Source of the DNA: Polytrichum commune
Taxonomy: Eukaryota > Streptophyta > Polytrichopsida > Polytrichales > Polytrichaceae
Direction: 5' to 3'
NCBI GenBank assembly: GCA_950295325.1
Contig: OX485809.1
Location: forward strand, 7,628,001 to 7,688,000
DNA length: 60,000 bases
Shown: piece by piece, positions 12,468 to 24,600 of the stretch
Layout of the letters: the number at the start of each line of letters is the position of its first letter
Numbering within the stretch: position 1 is the first letter of the stretch
Translations under genes and position numbers: made by a program
The notes under the pieces: model-generated
The model's input: the letters and a program-made list of their open reading frames with translations, nothing else
The model's database searches: none
Told to the model about the DNA's origin: nothing

Positions 12468-13439
12468 TGTCGCGCACCTCTCCATAAGGAGTGCCCAAAA
12501 CACCATGGGCACAAGGGGGACCCCGGAGTGACACCCGGGACTTGTGGCGCCATTGGTGAGAGGGCCCAAGTGATCCTAGTGTGGGTGAGGGCCCCGGGCG
12601 TTGGGAACGCCTCCCACCCACTGAGACTAGGAAGCATGAGGGTAAGGCCATGAGCTATGCGTAGCTCATAGCGTGGTGATTCTAGAATGCTCAAGAACAC
12701 CTCAATCGGAGGTGTGAGCTAGGAGTTATGGCCATTTGAGTGGGGCGCTGTCCCGGGACAGCGCCCTGGTGCAGCAGTGCCTGGGAGTGACTCCCGGGAC
12801 TGCCTAGGTTCAAAGAGGCATAACGTCCTCATAACTTGCCGAAATGGGGCAAGTGAGGAGTCCATCGGCATCTACGTGAAACGTAGATGAAGATGGAGTG
12901 GTTGGTTGCTAGCCTCGGACATCATACAAGGAAGTTATGATGGTCTGAAGCTGCTGGGGGGTTCTAGGCCCAGCAGCTAAAGGAAAATGTCCACTTGGCC
13001 CCAACTCTTGGTAGAGAGACAAGAGGTTGGTTGACGGTGGGGTAGGGGCCCCGCGTGAAGTCCTAGAGGCTTATATGGGTGAGGTGGTGTGGCCTCACCC
13101 ACCCGAGGCCGAACGGCAAGGCCTCCATGGGCATTGGCCCATTGTGAGGCCATAGTTGCCTAGTATGCTTCGGGTTGTTGTAGTGTTGCTCCGGCAACGC
13201 GATGATCAACATAAGATTGGACTTCCATGGATGGAAGTCCACATTGGGGAAATGGGTTACCGATTAAGGGGTGAGTCCTAAAAGCAAAGTAGGAGGGTTG
13301 GTTCCCTCCTATGAACTATTGGTCCGGGGTAAGAGGAGCTATCCATTAGCATGGCGGAATGCGAAGGGTTAGCGCTCGTAACCTTTGCTAGAAACGAAAA
13401 TTGGCAAGATTATTAAGGGACCTAGCAAGGGTTGCGACA
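12468..13439 (+). repeat. 5' LTR of copy 1
   Basis: 972 bp, starting TGTCGCGCACC and ending GGGTTGCGACA. It contains a GC-rich palindrome around cgctgtcccgggacagcgcc near 12740 and a weak TATA-like ggcttatatgg near 13070. It differs from the right LTR at four sites by eye (catagcg/catggcg, two in cgtgaaacgtagat, and cctagg/ccaagg). Confidence 0.95.
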
Positions 13440-13441
13440 TT

Positions 13442-13453
13442 TGGTATCAGAGC
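13442..13453 (+). other. Primer-binding site, initiator Met tRNA type
   Basis: TGGTATCAGAGC lies two bases after the 5' LTR. It is the standard complement of the plant initiator tRNA-Met 3' end and is common in chromoviruses. Confidence 0.93.
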
Positions 13454-14066
13454 AGGGTTCCAATATTTGAGCTAGCACTTTGAGGTGGATATGGCTATCA
13501 AAAATGCGGGTTATGATGGTGAGCCCGGGGTTTCCAAAAGGTTGTGAGGCTCAAATTGGAACAAGGATCATGTGCAAGTGGATTGTGACCATACCATTGA
13601 TTCTAATGACAATGGTGGGCATGAGGGTGGATTCGGTGAGGAAAATGGAGGAGTGCTTTGAAAGGGCTCCCGCAAACCTCGAAAAGTATTCGGGGGCTAG
13701 AATACCGAATGCATCCGAAAGCTTGGACGGTGGTAATGTTGGATTGAAATTCCAATCCAAATTGCTTAGAATGTGGTGAAGTTGGAATGGGTGCAAATGC
13801 GGCACTCAAGGCTTTTAGGCCTATGTCTGCAATTTAACCACCATAATGAATGGCATAACTAAAATTGACTAGTTGGCTAAGAAACACATCGTTTTAGATG
13901 GGGTTTCAAAAGTGGGTGGTGAATATCATGTTCAACTCCCCAAAGCTTCTTGAGGACGTATCGGGAATCTTTAAGATTTGAAGAACATTGAAGCCGATGG
14001 TCCCGAAATGAAGTTGGGCGGCGCATCACCACAAAGTGGGTTTTAGCCGATATTGGTCCCAAAGAA

Positions 14067-14405
14067 ATGGGCGAAAGTAGTTTGGCCCATTATACCAAGG
14101 CAAAACATACTCGTGCCGCGGACGGAATGTTGGGAGGTGGGTTGATCCTACCAAGGCAATTCATGTTCGTGCCGTGGACAAAGTGTGAAAGGTGGCTTTG
14201 TGCTACCAAGGCAAATCATGTTTGTTCCGCGGACAAACTATTAGAAATTGGTTTTGTGGCACCAAACCAATTTGTCCCGCGGACGGAATGTTTAAAGTTG
14301 GGTTTGCGGACCAAGCCAAAGCAAGTTGCCGAGGACGGAATGTTGGACGATGGCTTTGTGACCAAGGCTAGTAGCCTTAAGCCAAGGCCAAGTCTCATGG
14401 ATTGA
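14067..14405 (+). pseudogene. Degenerate coding repeat in gag/protease region of copy 1
   Basis: About five diverged units of 54-58 bp, each with accaaggcaaatcatgttcg-like sequence followed by ccgcggac. They encode a repeating pattern such as FVPRTECLKLGLRTK and VCSADKLLEIGFVAP. The matching part of copy 2 is 38368-38669. I cannot tie the repeat to a gag or protease domain. It lies just before the protease remnant, so it may be an expanded linker. Confidence 0.5.
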
Positions 14406-15120
14406 CAAAGAGTCAACAAACTCCTTGATGAGCCGAAGCTCATAAGGTGTTGGGGCTTGCCGACGCGTATAGTGGGCAAGCTTATTAATGTGCGGTCTCT
14501 AAGGGTGAACCCCATGAAATAAGGTAATGGCGATGTCTTTCACATTATAACATGGGACATTGGAATTTGTGGACATTTTACACTATGTAAAATGGATGAG
14601 GTGCCCTCACTTTGGAGGACACCTTCTTTGAAACTCACATGAAAGATGTGAGGCGCAAGCCGGTGAGCTTGCGGTGCATTTGTGATGTGCCATGATGGCA
14701 AAGAATTGAACTACAAATTGACAAGGACTCCTATGGTAGGAGGACCCAAGTTGAATTTGGTCTTAATGGACCAAAGGAAAAATGGAAAACACAATGGTTG
14801 TGGTTCACTTGGAGCAACTCCAAAGAACTTATGGGGAGGCTAGGAAAGATGGGCCTCCCCCAAACCATACTTGTGGGATGTTGGTGAGATACAAGGATGT
14901 ATTCACCAATGTGTTGCTCAAAATGTTACCGCCAAGGAGTGAATTGCAACTTTGCTCAAGAAGAGATTGAGTTATTGAGGCATGTGGTGACAAAAGGAGT
15001 TGGTGGACAAACATGAAGAATGTCAAGGCAATCCAAAAGGAGAATTGGCCCTTGACTCAAAAAAGACTTAGGTCATTGGTTGGCCTAGCCAACTACTACC
15101 ACCACTTCATTCTAGATTTG
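14406..15120 (+). pseudogene. Protease and pre-RT remnant with RT core deleted
   Basis: Broken frames read KLTRTPMVGG and LVLMDQ, then YKDVFTNVLLKMLPPRSE, the segment that normally leads into RT (DVF...LPPxR). Shortly after comes LVGLANYYHHF, which normally lies at the far end of the RT thumb and connection. The roughly 500 bp that should encode the RT palm and active site are absent. Several stops interrupt the frame. No functional product is expected. Confidence 0.75.
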
Positions 15121-15159
15121 TTTTAAAGTTTCTAGGACCTTAGTCAACTTATTGAGGAA

Positions 15160-15846
15160 ATGGCTATCCCAAGAGTGGGATGAGCCTTGTCACCAAGCCT
15201 TTGGGAAGCTCAAGAGCAAGTTCCCTTCACAAGATGTGGTTAAATTTCCGGGTTTTCATAAGCATTTTGAGGTGCACATGGAGACGAAGGACTTTACCAT
15301 TGGCGGATGTTGATCCAAGATGGATGCCCATTGCATATGGGAGCATTAAGCTTAAAGGTTGTCAAACCTTGTGCGACTTATGAAAGAAATGGCTATCCCA
15401 AGAGTTGGATGAGCCTTGCCACCAAGTCTTTGAGAAGCTTAAGAGCAAGTTCTCTTCGCCGCCCGTGCTCAAGTTCGCGGAGTTTGACAAACCTTTTGAG
15501 GTGCATACGGGGGCGAGTGACTTTACCATTGGCGGATGTTGAGGCAAGATGGATGGCCATGGCATATGAGAGCATGAAGCTCGATGGTTGTCCCACCTTG
15601 TGCGACTTGTGGAAGAAATGGCTATCCCAAGAGTGGGATGATTTTGTCACGAGTCTTTGGGGAGCTTAACACCAAGTTCTCTTCGCCGCCCGTGCTCAAG
15701 TTCGCGGAGCTTGACGAACCTTTCGAGGTGCATACGGGGGTGAGTGCCTTTGCCAATGGTGGATTATGTGTAAGATGGATGGCCATTGCATATGGGAGCA
15801 TAAAGCTCGATGGTTGTCAAATAAGACAACCAACTCATGACAAAGA
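15160..15846 (+). repeat. RNase H segment in three tandem copies (~229 bp unit)
   Basis: The unit starts atggctatcccaagag at 15160, 15389 and 15618. Each copy encodes a piece like KWLSQEWDE...AFGELKSKF followed by KFAELDKPFEVHTG and DFTIGGC, the start of a Ty3/gypsy RNase H domain (FExHTDASDFAIGG). Acidic active-site residues are mostly lost. The same three copies are present in copy 2 at about 36830-37535, so the duplication predates both insertions. Confidence 0.85.
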
Positions 15847-16139
15847 ACTTCTTTGCCGTAGTGCATTGCTTGAAGATGTGGCGACATTATATGGGGTCGC
15901 ACAAAGCAAAGGTCTACATGGACAATGTGTCCTAAAAGTATTTTGACATACAAGCGTAAGTGAACGCCAAGTCATTGCGGAGGCATGATAGTTTGGCGCT
16001 TATGAAGGTGGATTTGATCCACAAACCGGACCGTGGAAATGTGGTGCCGGATGCGCGAAGTAGACCGGAAGAGTTCCAAGCAATGAGAACCATCCAAACC
16101 TTGTGGCTAATGTGTGCCGGCAAAGGAAACTTGTGATGC

Positions 16140-17196
16140 AAGATACGGGAGGGGTAAATTAACTACCCCAAAGCACAAAAGTTTTTAAGTGAGCTTCGCA
16201 AGAGCAAGGTGCTCAAAGAGGTTAAGTTGGTGGACGGATTGTTCAAGTGCAAACAAAGTCGGGTGTATGTGCCACAAGGCAAGTTGAGGCTATCGGTTTT
16301 GAAGGAGGAATATGATAGTCCTTTTGCCGGCCATAGAGGAGAAAGAAAAAGCCGCCATAGAATGGTGTCAAAGAGGTACCATTGGCGGTGCATAAAGGAA
16401 GATATAGCCCAGTTTGTGAAGGCTTGAATCAAAGTGCCAACTGAACCGAGCCTCTTACCAAAAGCAAGGCGGCTTCTTGCAACCGTTGCCTATCCCGTTG
16501 GCGCCATGGCATGGTATGTGCATGGACTTGATCACAAGTTTGCCGGAGTCACATGGGTATGATGCCATCTTGTTGATGGTAGAGCGGTTTGCCAAGTGGG
16601 CACACATGGTGCCGATTGTGGGAACCGCCACCGCGTTGGAGACCGCATAACCTTTTCTCAAAGGATGGTTGAGGCACCACGGGTTGCCAAGAGTGATTGT
16701 GTGGGATCAAGATCCAAAGTTCACAAGTGCATTTTCAATGCATTTCTCTAAGGAGGTCGGAATGAATCTAAGGTTTAGCACGACCTTGCATTCCCAAATG
16801 AATGGGAAATCGGAGCGTGTGAATGGAGTCTTGAAGCAATACTTGAGGAACTTGGTGGGGGCGGACCAAGGAGATTGGGCGGACTATGTGGGTCGAGCGG
16901 AGTGTAATTGCAATGTAGCCACGCACTTGGCTACCAAGGGGTGGTCTTTGGTGGTGGCTTATGGAGTGGATGCGCTCCAACCTATTAACCTAGCTCTCGA
17001 GGGGGCACATTCAACACTAGAGTTCAACCAAGATGGTGAGGACTTGGCCAAGAAGCGTGAACAAGTCTTGGAGATGACCAAGTTGTTGGTGGAGAAAGCC
17101 CGAAGGTGCTACGGAGTGCAAGTCAATGCCGGAAGACGCGAAGTGGAGAATGAGGTGGGCCAAAAGGCGTTGTTGAATGTGAACAACTTCACTTAG
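16140..17196 (+). pseudogene. Integrase remnant (zinc-binding and catalytic core)
   Basis: The H2C2 part lies around 16209-16427: VYVPQGKLRLSVLKEEYDSP, GHRGERKS, then YHWRCIKEDIAQFV. The core lies in several frames from about 16500 to 17196: MDLITSLP-like sequence with the first Asp, then RHHGLPRVIVWDQDPKFTS with the second, and SQMNGKSERVNGVLKQYLR with the Glu. Motif style (WDQDPKFTS, SERVNG) fits chromovirus integrases. Frameshifts and a stop near 16650 prevent a continuous product. The open part from 16669 is 175 codons. Confidence 0.85.
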
Positions 17197-17637
17197 CCGG
17201 AAGGCCTCACTCCAAAGTTCATGTCCAAAATTGGAGCTTTGTTTTCCATTATGGAACAAGTGTTCAAGGACATGTATAGATTGGAATTACTGCCGGAGAT
17301 CAAAGTGCATCCCACATTTCATGTCTCATTACGAAAGTCATTTTAGGACGACACCTTGTGGCCCGAACACAAGCAAGTGATTAGGCCACGTCCCGACCTT
17401 GTGGACGTCATTTGGAACATGAGGTAGGAGGGCATCCTCAAGTGTAGGAAGCCCAAGTGAAAAGGAAAGAAAATGTACAAAGGAGTACTTGGTGAAATGG
17501 TGAGGATACCATGAGAAAGAAGCCGTTTGGGTAGCGGCAAGAGACATGATGAACGGCAAGGAATTGGTAAAGCACTTTGAAGAAACTAAGGCTAGACACT
17601 GCAATGAAATGAAGCGTAGGCATTGATGAGGACATCA
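17197..17637 (+). pseudogene. Integrase C-terminus and chromodomain remnant
   Basis: After the core come LPEIKVHPTFHVSLRKSF and then a decayed chromodomain: VDVIWNMR, KMYKGVLGEMV, and EKEAVWVAARDMMNGKELVKHF in shifting frames. A C-terminal chromodomain (KW.GYP.EEATWE..DL..) marks chromoviruses. It ends near 17630 before the non-coding 3' region. Confidence 0.75.
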
Positions 17638-18440
17638 ATCTCCTTTAGTGGGGGAGAGACGCTAGTAGCACACTTAGCTTCGAGGTTAATTACTCCACAA
17701 CATGAACTTGTTCTTTGGCTTGAGGGAATAAAGTCCAAACTTTAGTGGTGCAAAGAGAAAAGTATGAGATGAGGTCCTAGTCTTGTACTTGTGCTTGGTT
17801 AATGGAAGAGGGGGAATAGACATGCCAAACTAGGTTGGGTAAGCCGAGTAATTGGGGGCCATGGCTAGGAGGGGCCTTGGATAAAACCAAGAAACTTCTT
17901 AGTTGTGGGCTTGTCCGGGCGGGGACAAGGTGATGGCGCGTGCTCATAAAAGTGCTACCCGCGAGCTAACGAGAGTTGGCGCATGGGAGTCATGAACCCA
18001 TGTCTCGAAAGAGCAAAGTGGGAACCGAGTCGGGCGCGACTTGCCATCACCCCCGTGCGATCGAGGCGTGGCTTAACAATGGAAAGCCATCTCGGAGTTG
18101 CAACCGAGACAACTTAGTGGAAGCGTTGAGGTCTCGCCTAGATGTGTCACGTTAGGCTAGTGGAGCCTAACGGGGGAGGCCCCAAAGGAGGGGCAACCCA
18201 AGTGAGTCCCAAAGTAGGTGGGTCTAGTATAGGTTAGGTCCTTGGATGAGAGATCCAAGGTCGCTAACGGACCACCTAGGAACGACACCTTTGGGACTAT
18301 GCCAAATTTGAAGATGCATTGTGGGGGTCGCGCCCTAAGGTAAACACAATGCCGCACCATAGAGGATGGCAACTTGAGAATTGGTGTGCCGACTAGGAGT
18401 ATAGTCGATGAGGGCATCGACTCCGTTTGGTGGGGGTGAG
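17638..18440 (+). other. Non-coding 3' internal region with purine tract
   Basis: No coding sense is seen. The end, tttggtgggggtgag at 18426-18440, is the polypurine tract directly before the 3' LTR. The homologous region of copy 2 is 34243-35040. Confidence 0.7.
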
Positions 18441-19412
18441 TGTCGCGCACCTCTCCATAAGGAGTGCCCAAAACACCATGGGCACAAGGGGGACCCCGGA
18501 GTGACACCCGGGACTTGTGGCGCCATTGGTGAGAGGGCCCAAGTGATCCTAGTGTGGGTGAGGGCCCCGGGCGTTGGGAACGCCTCCCACCCACTGAGAC
18601 TAGGAAGCATGAGGGTAAGGCCATGAGCTATGCGTAGCTCATGGCGTGGTGATTCTAGAATGCTCAAGAACACCTCAATCGGAGGTGTGAGCTAGGAGTT
18701 ATGGCCATTTGAGTGGGGCGCTGTCCCGGGACAGCGCCCTGGTGCAGCAGTGCCTGGGAGTGACTCCCGGGACTGCCAAGGTTCAAAGAGGCATAACGTC
18801 CTCATAACTTGCCGAAATGGGGCAAGTGAGGAGTCCATCGGCATCTACGTGAAGCGTATATGAAGATGGAGTGGTTGGTTGCTAGCCTCGGACATCATAC
18901 AAGGAAGTTATGATGGTCTGAAGCTGCTGGGGGGTTCTAGGCCCAGCAGCTAAAGGAAAATGTCCACTTGGCCCCAACTCTTGGTAGAGAGACAAGAGGT
19001 TGGTTGACGGTGGGGTAGGGGCCCCGCGTGAAGTCCTAGAGGCTTATATGGGTGAGGTGGTGTGGCCTCACCCACCCGAGGCCGAACGGCAAGGCCTCCA
19101 TGGGCATTGGCCCATTGTGAGGCCATAGTTGCCTAGTATGCTTCGGGTTGTTGTAGTGTTGCTCCGGCAACGCGATGATCAACATAAGATTGGACTTCCA
19201 TGGATGGAAGTCCACATTGGGGAAATGGGTTACCGATTAAGGGGTGAGTCCTAAAAGCAAAGTAGGAGGGTTGGTTCCCTCCTATGAACTATTGGTCCGG
19301 GGTAAGAGGAGCTATCCATTAGCATGGCGGAATGCGAAGGGTTAGCGCTCGTAACCTTTGCTAGAAACGAAAATTGGCAAGATTATTAAGGGACCTAGCA
19401 AGGGTTGCGACA
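18441..19412 (+). repeat. 3' LTR of copy 1
   Basis: 972 bp copy of the 12468-13439 LTR, followed by the target duplication atagt at 19413-19417. Apparent open frames such as 18157-18624 on the minus strand straddle the LTR edge and are not genes. Confidence 0.95.
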
Positions 19413-20910
19413 ATAGTTGTCAAAATCTGGCCAATACTATCATAACCTACACACTCTCGGTTCCGAGAGGGTCCGCCTCTTAGCACCCACACAAAATTTT
19501 GAACCAAAGTTTCTTCCTTGTCCACACATTCACATACACAAGCCATATCGTAGTTTTCAAAATTTGGTCCATACTCTCTTAACCTCGAACCTCTCGGTTC
19601 CGAGAGGGTCGGCCTCTTGTGCACCCACACAAAATTTTGAACCAAAGTTGCTACCTCGTCCTCACATTCACATACACAAGCCATATCCTAGTTTTCAAAA
19701 TCTGGTCCATACTCTCTTAACCTCGAACCTCTCGGTTTCGAGAGGGTCGGCCTTTTATGCACCCACAAAAATTTTGAACCAAAGTTGCTATCTTGTCCAC
19801 ACATTCACATACACAAGCCATATCCTAGTTTTCAAAATCTGGTCCATACTCTCTTAACCTCGAACCTCTCGGTTCCGAGAGGGTCGGCCTTTTATGCACC
19901 CACAAAAATGTTGAACCAAAAGTGCTACCTTGTCCACACATTCACATACACAAGCCATATCCTAGTTTTCAAAATCTGGTCCATACTCTCTTAACCTCGA
20001 ACCTCTCGGTTCCGAGAGGGTCGGCCTTTTATGCACCCACAAAAATGTTGAACCAAAGTTTCTACCTTGTCCACACATTCACATACACAAGCCATATCAT
20101 AGTTTTCAAAATCTGGTCCATACTCTCTTAACCTAGACCCTCTCGGTTCCGAGAGGGTCGGCCTCTAAGCACCCACACAAAATTTTGAACCTAAGTTTCT
20201 TCCTTGTCCACACACATTCACATACACAAGCCATATCATAGTTTCAAAATTTGGTCCATACTATCCCAACCTCGACCCTCTCGGTTCCGAGAGGGTCGGC
20301 CTCTAAGCACCCACACAAAATTTTGAACCAAAGTTGCTACCTTGTCCACACATTCACATACACAAGCCATAGCCTAGTTTTCAAAATCTAGTGCATACTA
20401 TCTTAACCTCGACCTCTCGGTTCCGAGAGGGTCGGCCTCTTGTGCACCCACAAAACTTGTGAACCTAAGTTTCTACCTTGTCCACACACATTCCCATACA
20501 CAAGCCACATCATAGTTGTCAAAATCACATACACAACTCACCTCTAAAGTGAGAATTGATGTATACACAACCGCCCCAAGTCCACTCTCGGAACCGCGCC
20601 CACTACACACTCGGAACCGCACCCACCACACTATCGGAAACCTAGTTCCTTCTCAAAGAGCTCCAACTAGTTCAGAAGTCGCCGCTTTTTAGTCATAACC
20701 TACGACCTCAACCCAAAACCCGAGATGGTCTGGCTCTCGTTCATACACAAATAATATGAACATATTATCCTGTCTTTTCCACATACCTATAGACACACAC
20801 CGCACCTCTTCCTCGTCAACATGTGTTTCACCCAATACCCTCTCGGTCTGTCCCTAGTGCATACCAACCAACCCAACCCTCTCGGTTCCTAGTGTGTCGT
20901 CCCCTTGTGC
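19413..20910 (+). repeat. Palindrome-core satellite, array 3 right part
   Basis: Continuation of the array split by the LTR element. Between 19590 and 20150 the monomers are ~137 bp and nearly identical, with a ggtcggcctctt variant after the core. After about 20530 the repeat decays: cores shrink to ctctcggaaccgc (20585-20640), and single pieces appear near 20835 and 20878. Confidence 0.9.
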
Positions 20911-21647
20911 ATTCCCAAAGATTTCCAAGTTATCGCACTACCTACGTAACACATATTACAACCTATTCAAGTGAAAACCCCACGTACGCGCAAGTTTCTT
21001 GTTTTCAAAATGCAGACCCATATCTGAATTGCCCTATTGTCTGCAAGTCTTCTTCTTTATTTAGAGTTTTGAATTTCCTTTGTCTTGTTCCCATAAACCT
21101 ATATCTTTAAGTGCCCCTTGTGCATATATCCTCCACGACAAACTTACAGTAATCATCGAATTCTCCCTTCTCTCCTCGCGAGACCCGCTCTGATTTGAAC
21201 TGTTCGGATGCTCGCTCTCTTCCATAGATATTGCCTGTGAACCACTGTCCTCCGCTTCTTCGTCTATCGATATCAGATTCAAGCCTCCCTTGTCCACTGC
21301 ACACGTGTTATGTGAGTCTGTAGGGGTCCCTCTTCCTTCTATGCACGTTTCTTCCTTCTTCTTTTGTTCTCTCCGTCTCCTCTGTTTCGAATTGCTGAAA
21401 CTAGTCCCTCCCTTTCTCTTCTTCCGCTTCTTTCCTGGATCTATTGTGGAATCTGTAATGTGCTCTGGTTCCTTCATGTGTGCGTCCAACTTCCCCTCTA
21501 TTGCTCTCTTCTGTTCTCCCTACTCTCTGGGCAGCCTTCTCCTTCGCTCACAAAATGACCCCTCTCCTACCTCTCAGACCTATATATTACCACTGTTGAA
21601 TCTTTAGGGTTTCCAATCGTTCGGTAGCCTTCCCTCTTTTTCCTTTT
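20911..21647 (+). other. Upstream region of the Mutator-like transposase
   Basis: C/T-rich, with no clear gene. A minus-strand frame of 142 codons (21061-21489) encodes a Lys/Arg-rich stretch (KKRKKRKGG, KQRRRREQKKK), but I see no domain and it may be chance. The sequence acctatatattacc around 21578-21591 lies about 60 bases before the ATG at 21648 and is a plausible TATA box. Confidence 0.4.
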
Positions 21648-24600
21648 TTGGGGTCTTTTTCTTATTCGTCCATCTCTTTATCCATGGCTTCCTCGTCCAC
21701 AATGTCTTCTTTAACGGAAATGGTTGAGCTCCGTGCCACTGGCATGGGCATCCCCCTTCTTTTCCCCATAGATGCGCACGGTTTTGCATCTGTCTCTTCT
21801 CTGGACCTTAGTATTAGGTTTTCTTTGCAAAACAGTACAATATGGGTCGAACGCGAGATTTATGATACTGTTACTTCTCTTTTGTCATTGTCCATTCGTG
21901 AGAATCCTAGGGTTGCCGACAGTGGCTCGTCAACGTGGGAACTCTGCGCTGGTAAATACAGGGTGTACGGACTCCCATGTCCTTGCACGAATGTATCCAC
22001 GGATATCCGTACCCCTCCCCATTCCTCTGTGTCCACTTTCAATACTCCTCCCTTGGTCAAAGTTAAGACTGAGCCCGGTACGCAGACTGTCATACATCTT
22101 TCCGATTCCTCGATGGTGATGATTCCCCCCTTTCCACTCCCATTCACAAGCCATCCCCATCCTCCGTCCATTCCACCTTTGTTACCCCCATTCCTCCGTC
22201 TCCTCTTCCTCCCTTTCTAGGCAAACCCCCGATTTCCATTCTTCAATGTCTACGTTCTCTTGCCTCCATGCCCGGTAGGAAGAACATCCTCAAGAAGCTG
22301 GATTATGACACCTTGCAAATTCAAGAGGTTAATTACCTGCCGCCTCGCTTTGATGGTGATCTCATGTTTGTCCTACCCCCACTCGGTGTCTCTTCCTCTC
22401 ATAAGAAGGCCCAATCCATGGATGGCATGGACAAACGCTATGACGGCCATGTTTGGACTAAAACCCAGACCACCAATATCACCAATGACATGGGCCTTGC
22501 TTTTCGCTCCTCCTATTGTGTTGGCCACCTCGAATGCCAAAATCCTCTGTGCGATTACCTACAACGTGCTCATCGGACTTCCCCGGTCAATGATACTGAT
22601 TTCGACGGTTTCACCAAGGAGCCCTTCCCCGTTGGTGGACCCTTGCCTCTGGGATCCACTCTAATGTGCCGGATATGTAAGGAGCCTCCCAAATGCATTG
22701 CTCCATGTCATGCCAGAATCTTCTACGTCCACGGCAAAGGCACCACTCAGCGTGCCTGTATTCATCTTGGCAACCATCATCATCCCGTCAAGGTTGGCAA
22801 TTGTAGAGATAGCCAACAGCGCATCAACTCCCTCATCGAGGAGCACGTCGAGCGAACGCCCCAAGCCACTCATAGCAAAATCGTCCTTGAAGCCAGCAAG
22901 GACCTTGTGGGTGAGTTCCTCCTCCGCAATGATACTGATCCTCATCACCTTCTCTCGTTGGAAGAACTTGAACCAGTTTTTGATCGTTGCAAAGAGTTGA
23001 ATTCCCCCCACCTCCGTAACAAGGTTACTAGTTTCAAATACTTGCGTAGGTTAGGGGTTATGGATGGAATCACCAAACTTCGAGGTGTCAGCAACTGGGC
23101 CTATGTCCAGCGTAATCAATTTCCGGGCCAGGGTGACGAAAAGGACAAAGTTTTCGTTTTCAAGATGTCCGAGGTTGGCCCTGGTAGTGGGGTCGACTTG
23201 GTTAAGCGTATGCAACCTGGTGGGGATCTCGAGCATGCTTGGATGATGTCTGACCATGTCAAACGCGTCACCAAGTGGACCACCATGGCCTGCCACGTAT
23301 ACGACGGTACCTACCAGCGCATCATGACCATCGCTTGCTGCGACTTCCAATCCGAGGACAAGGATGCTCAAGTTTTTTTCTGGCAGAACCTCAACCAAGT
23401 CATGGCCCAGCACGGTGTCCCACATCCAAACTTCATTGGCTTCATGGCAGACAGTGCCCAAGCCAATTGGAACGCTGTGCGAATTGTGTATGGTTCAGGA
23501 GATCCTAAAGTTCCACTGGAAGGCCGTGAGCGCACTTGTTATTTTCATTGGAAACAATCGCTCGAGAAACATACAAAATCGTATATTAAACATGAGTTAC
23601 AAGACCAACATAGACACCTTTGCCTTCAATATCGGAATGCGTCGTCTATGGAAGAGGCCGAGACTAGGTACCTAGCTATCAAGGCTTGGTGGTCTTCGTC
23701 GAATTGTACAAGTGAAGACGGTCTCAAGCACCTCCAGCTATGGCTTGCTTTTTGGCACTTCCGCTACCTTCAATGGGGTGGTTTCATGGAACTGGTACAT
23801 CTCCCTTCTCTTTCTTTCTTGTTTTTTCCTTTCATTATTTTCATGTTTCTGTGCTCGCTCTAATACTCCATTTTTTCAATCAGGAAAAGGTATTGACCCC
23901 AGACCAGTTGGCCGAGATGCCGTCGTGCAATCTTGCGGAGTCTGTCCACAACAAGTGGCTTCAAGCCTCCGGCAACAAGGGTGGAGACCTATACGTTGCT
24001 ACCGTAGACGACTACATTCGCGCCTTCTTACAAGTTGTTGCATACTTCCAATTCCTTAAAGGTGGAGTTGGCGGTGATGGTCCAAGCAAAGAAGAACTCA
24101 AGCTTAGGGGAGCTCAACGTCGAGCTCAGCGTACTGGCGACCCCACAGTATTGCAGAAGGTGTTGCTTGACATGCCTGGTGGGGAAGAATTTTGCACTCG
24201 CGATCCACACCTTGAAGGCGCCGAGGTGTTTGGATCGCAGAAGCGAAGACCGGACACTCCAATTGGCGATGATGGCGAGACCCACCGCCCCGACACCGTC
24301 AACTTCTCTCGCCTTCCCCCCGCGAAGCGCATCACTCGATCTCAACCTGTATCACTACCTACTATCATTGAGGAGTATTCCCCATGTGTTCAAGAGGTTC
24401 AAGTGCCTTCTCCAGCAGGAATTGGTTTCAGCGTGTCACTGCCGTACAAGAAACTAAAGTAGATGTCTCTCTTTGGCATATTGCCCGCATACCCCATACC
24501 TCAGGAAAGTCTTGTTGGGCTAATCATGCTGGCACAAAGAAGAAGTGCACTGCAAGAATCATCACCAATAATAAGAGCGTCCCTGCACCAACCTACACCG

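Larger units (their letters stand above)
12468..19412 (+). mobile_element. Non-autonomous chromovirus-type LTR retrotransposon, copy 1
   Basis: 6945 bp element with 972 bp LTRs (TGTCGCGC to TTGCGACA) and target duplication atagt at 12463-12467 and 19413-19417, inside a satellite monomer. It has a tRNA-iMet primer site and a purine tract before the right LTR. The interior keeps pieces of protease, pre-RT, RNase H, integrase and chromodomain in normal Ty3/gypsy order, all broken by stops and shifts. The RT palm, including the YxDD-type region, is missing. I found four LTR-LTR substitutions by eye, so the insertion is fairly recent although the coding region is dead. A second copy at 33270-40278 shares the same deletion. 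Confidence 0.93.

Noticed and set aside
21061-21489. 142-codon lysine-rich protein
   Set aside because: Its composition mirrors a C/T-rich opposite strand. There is no domain or splice context, so it is only mentioned with the upstream region.
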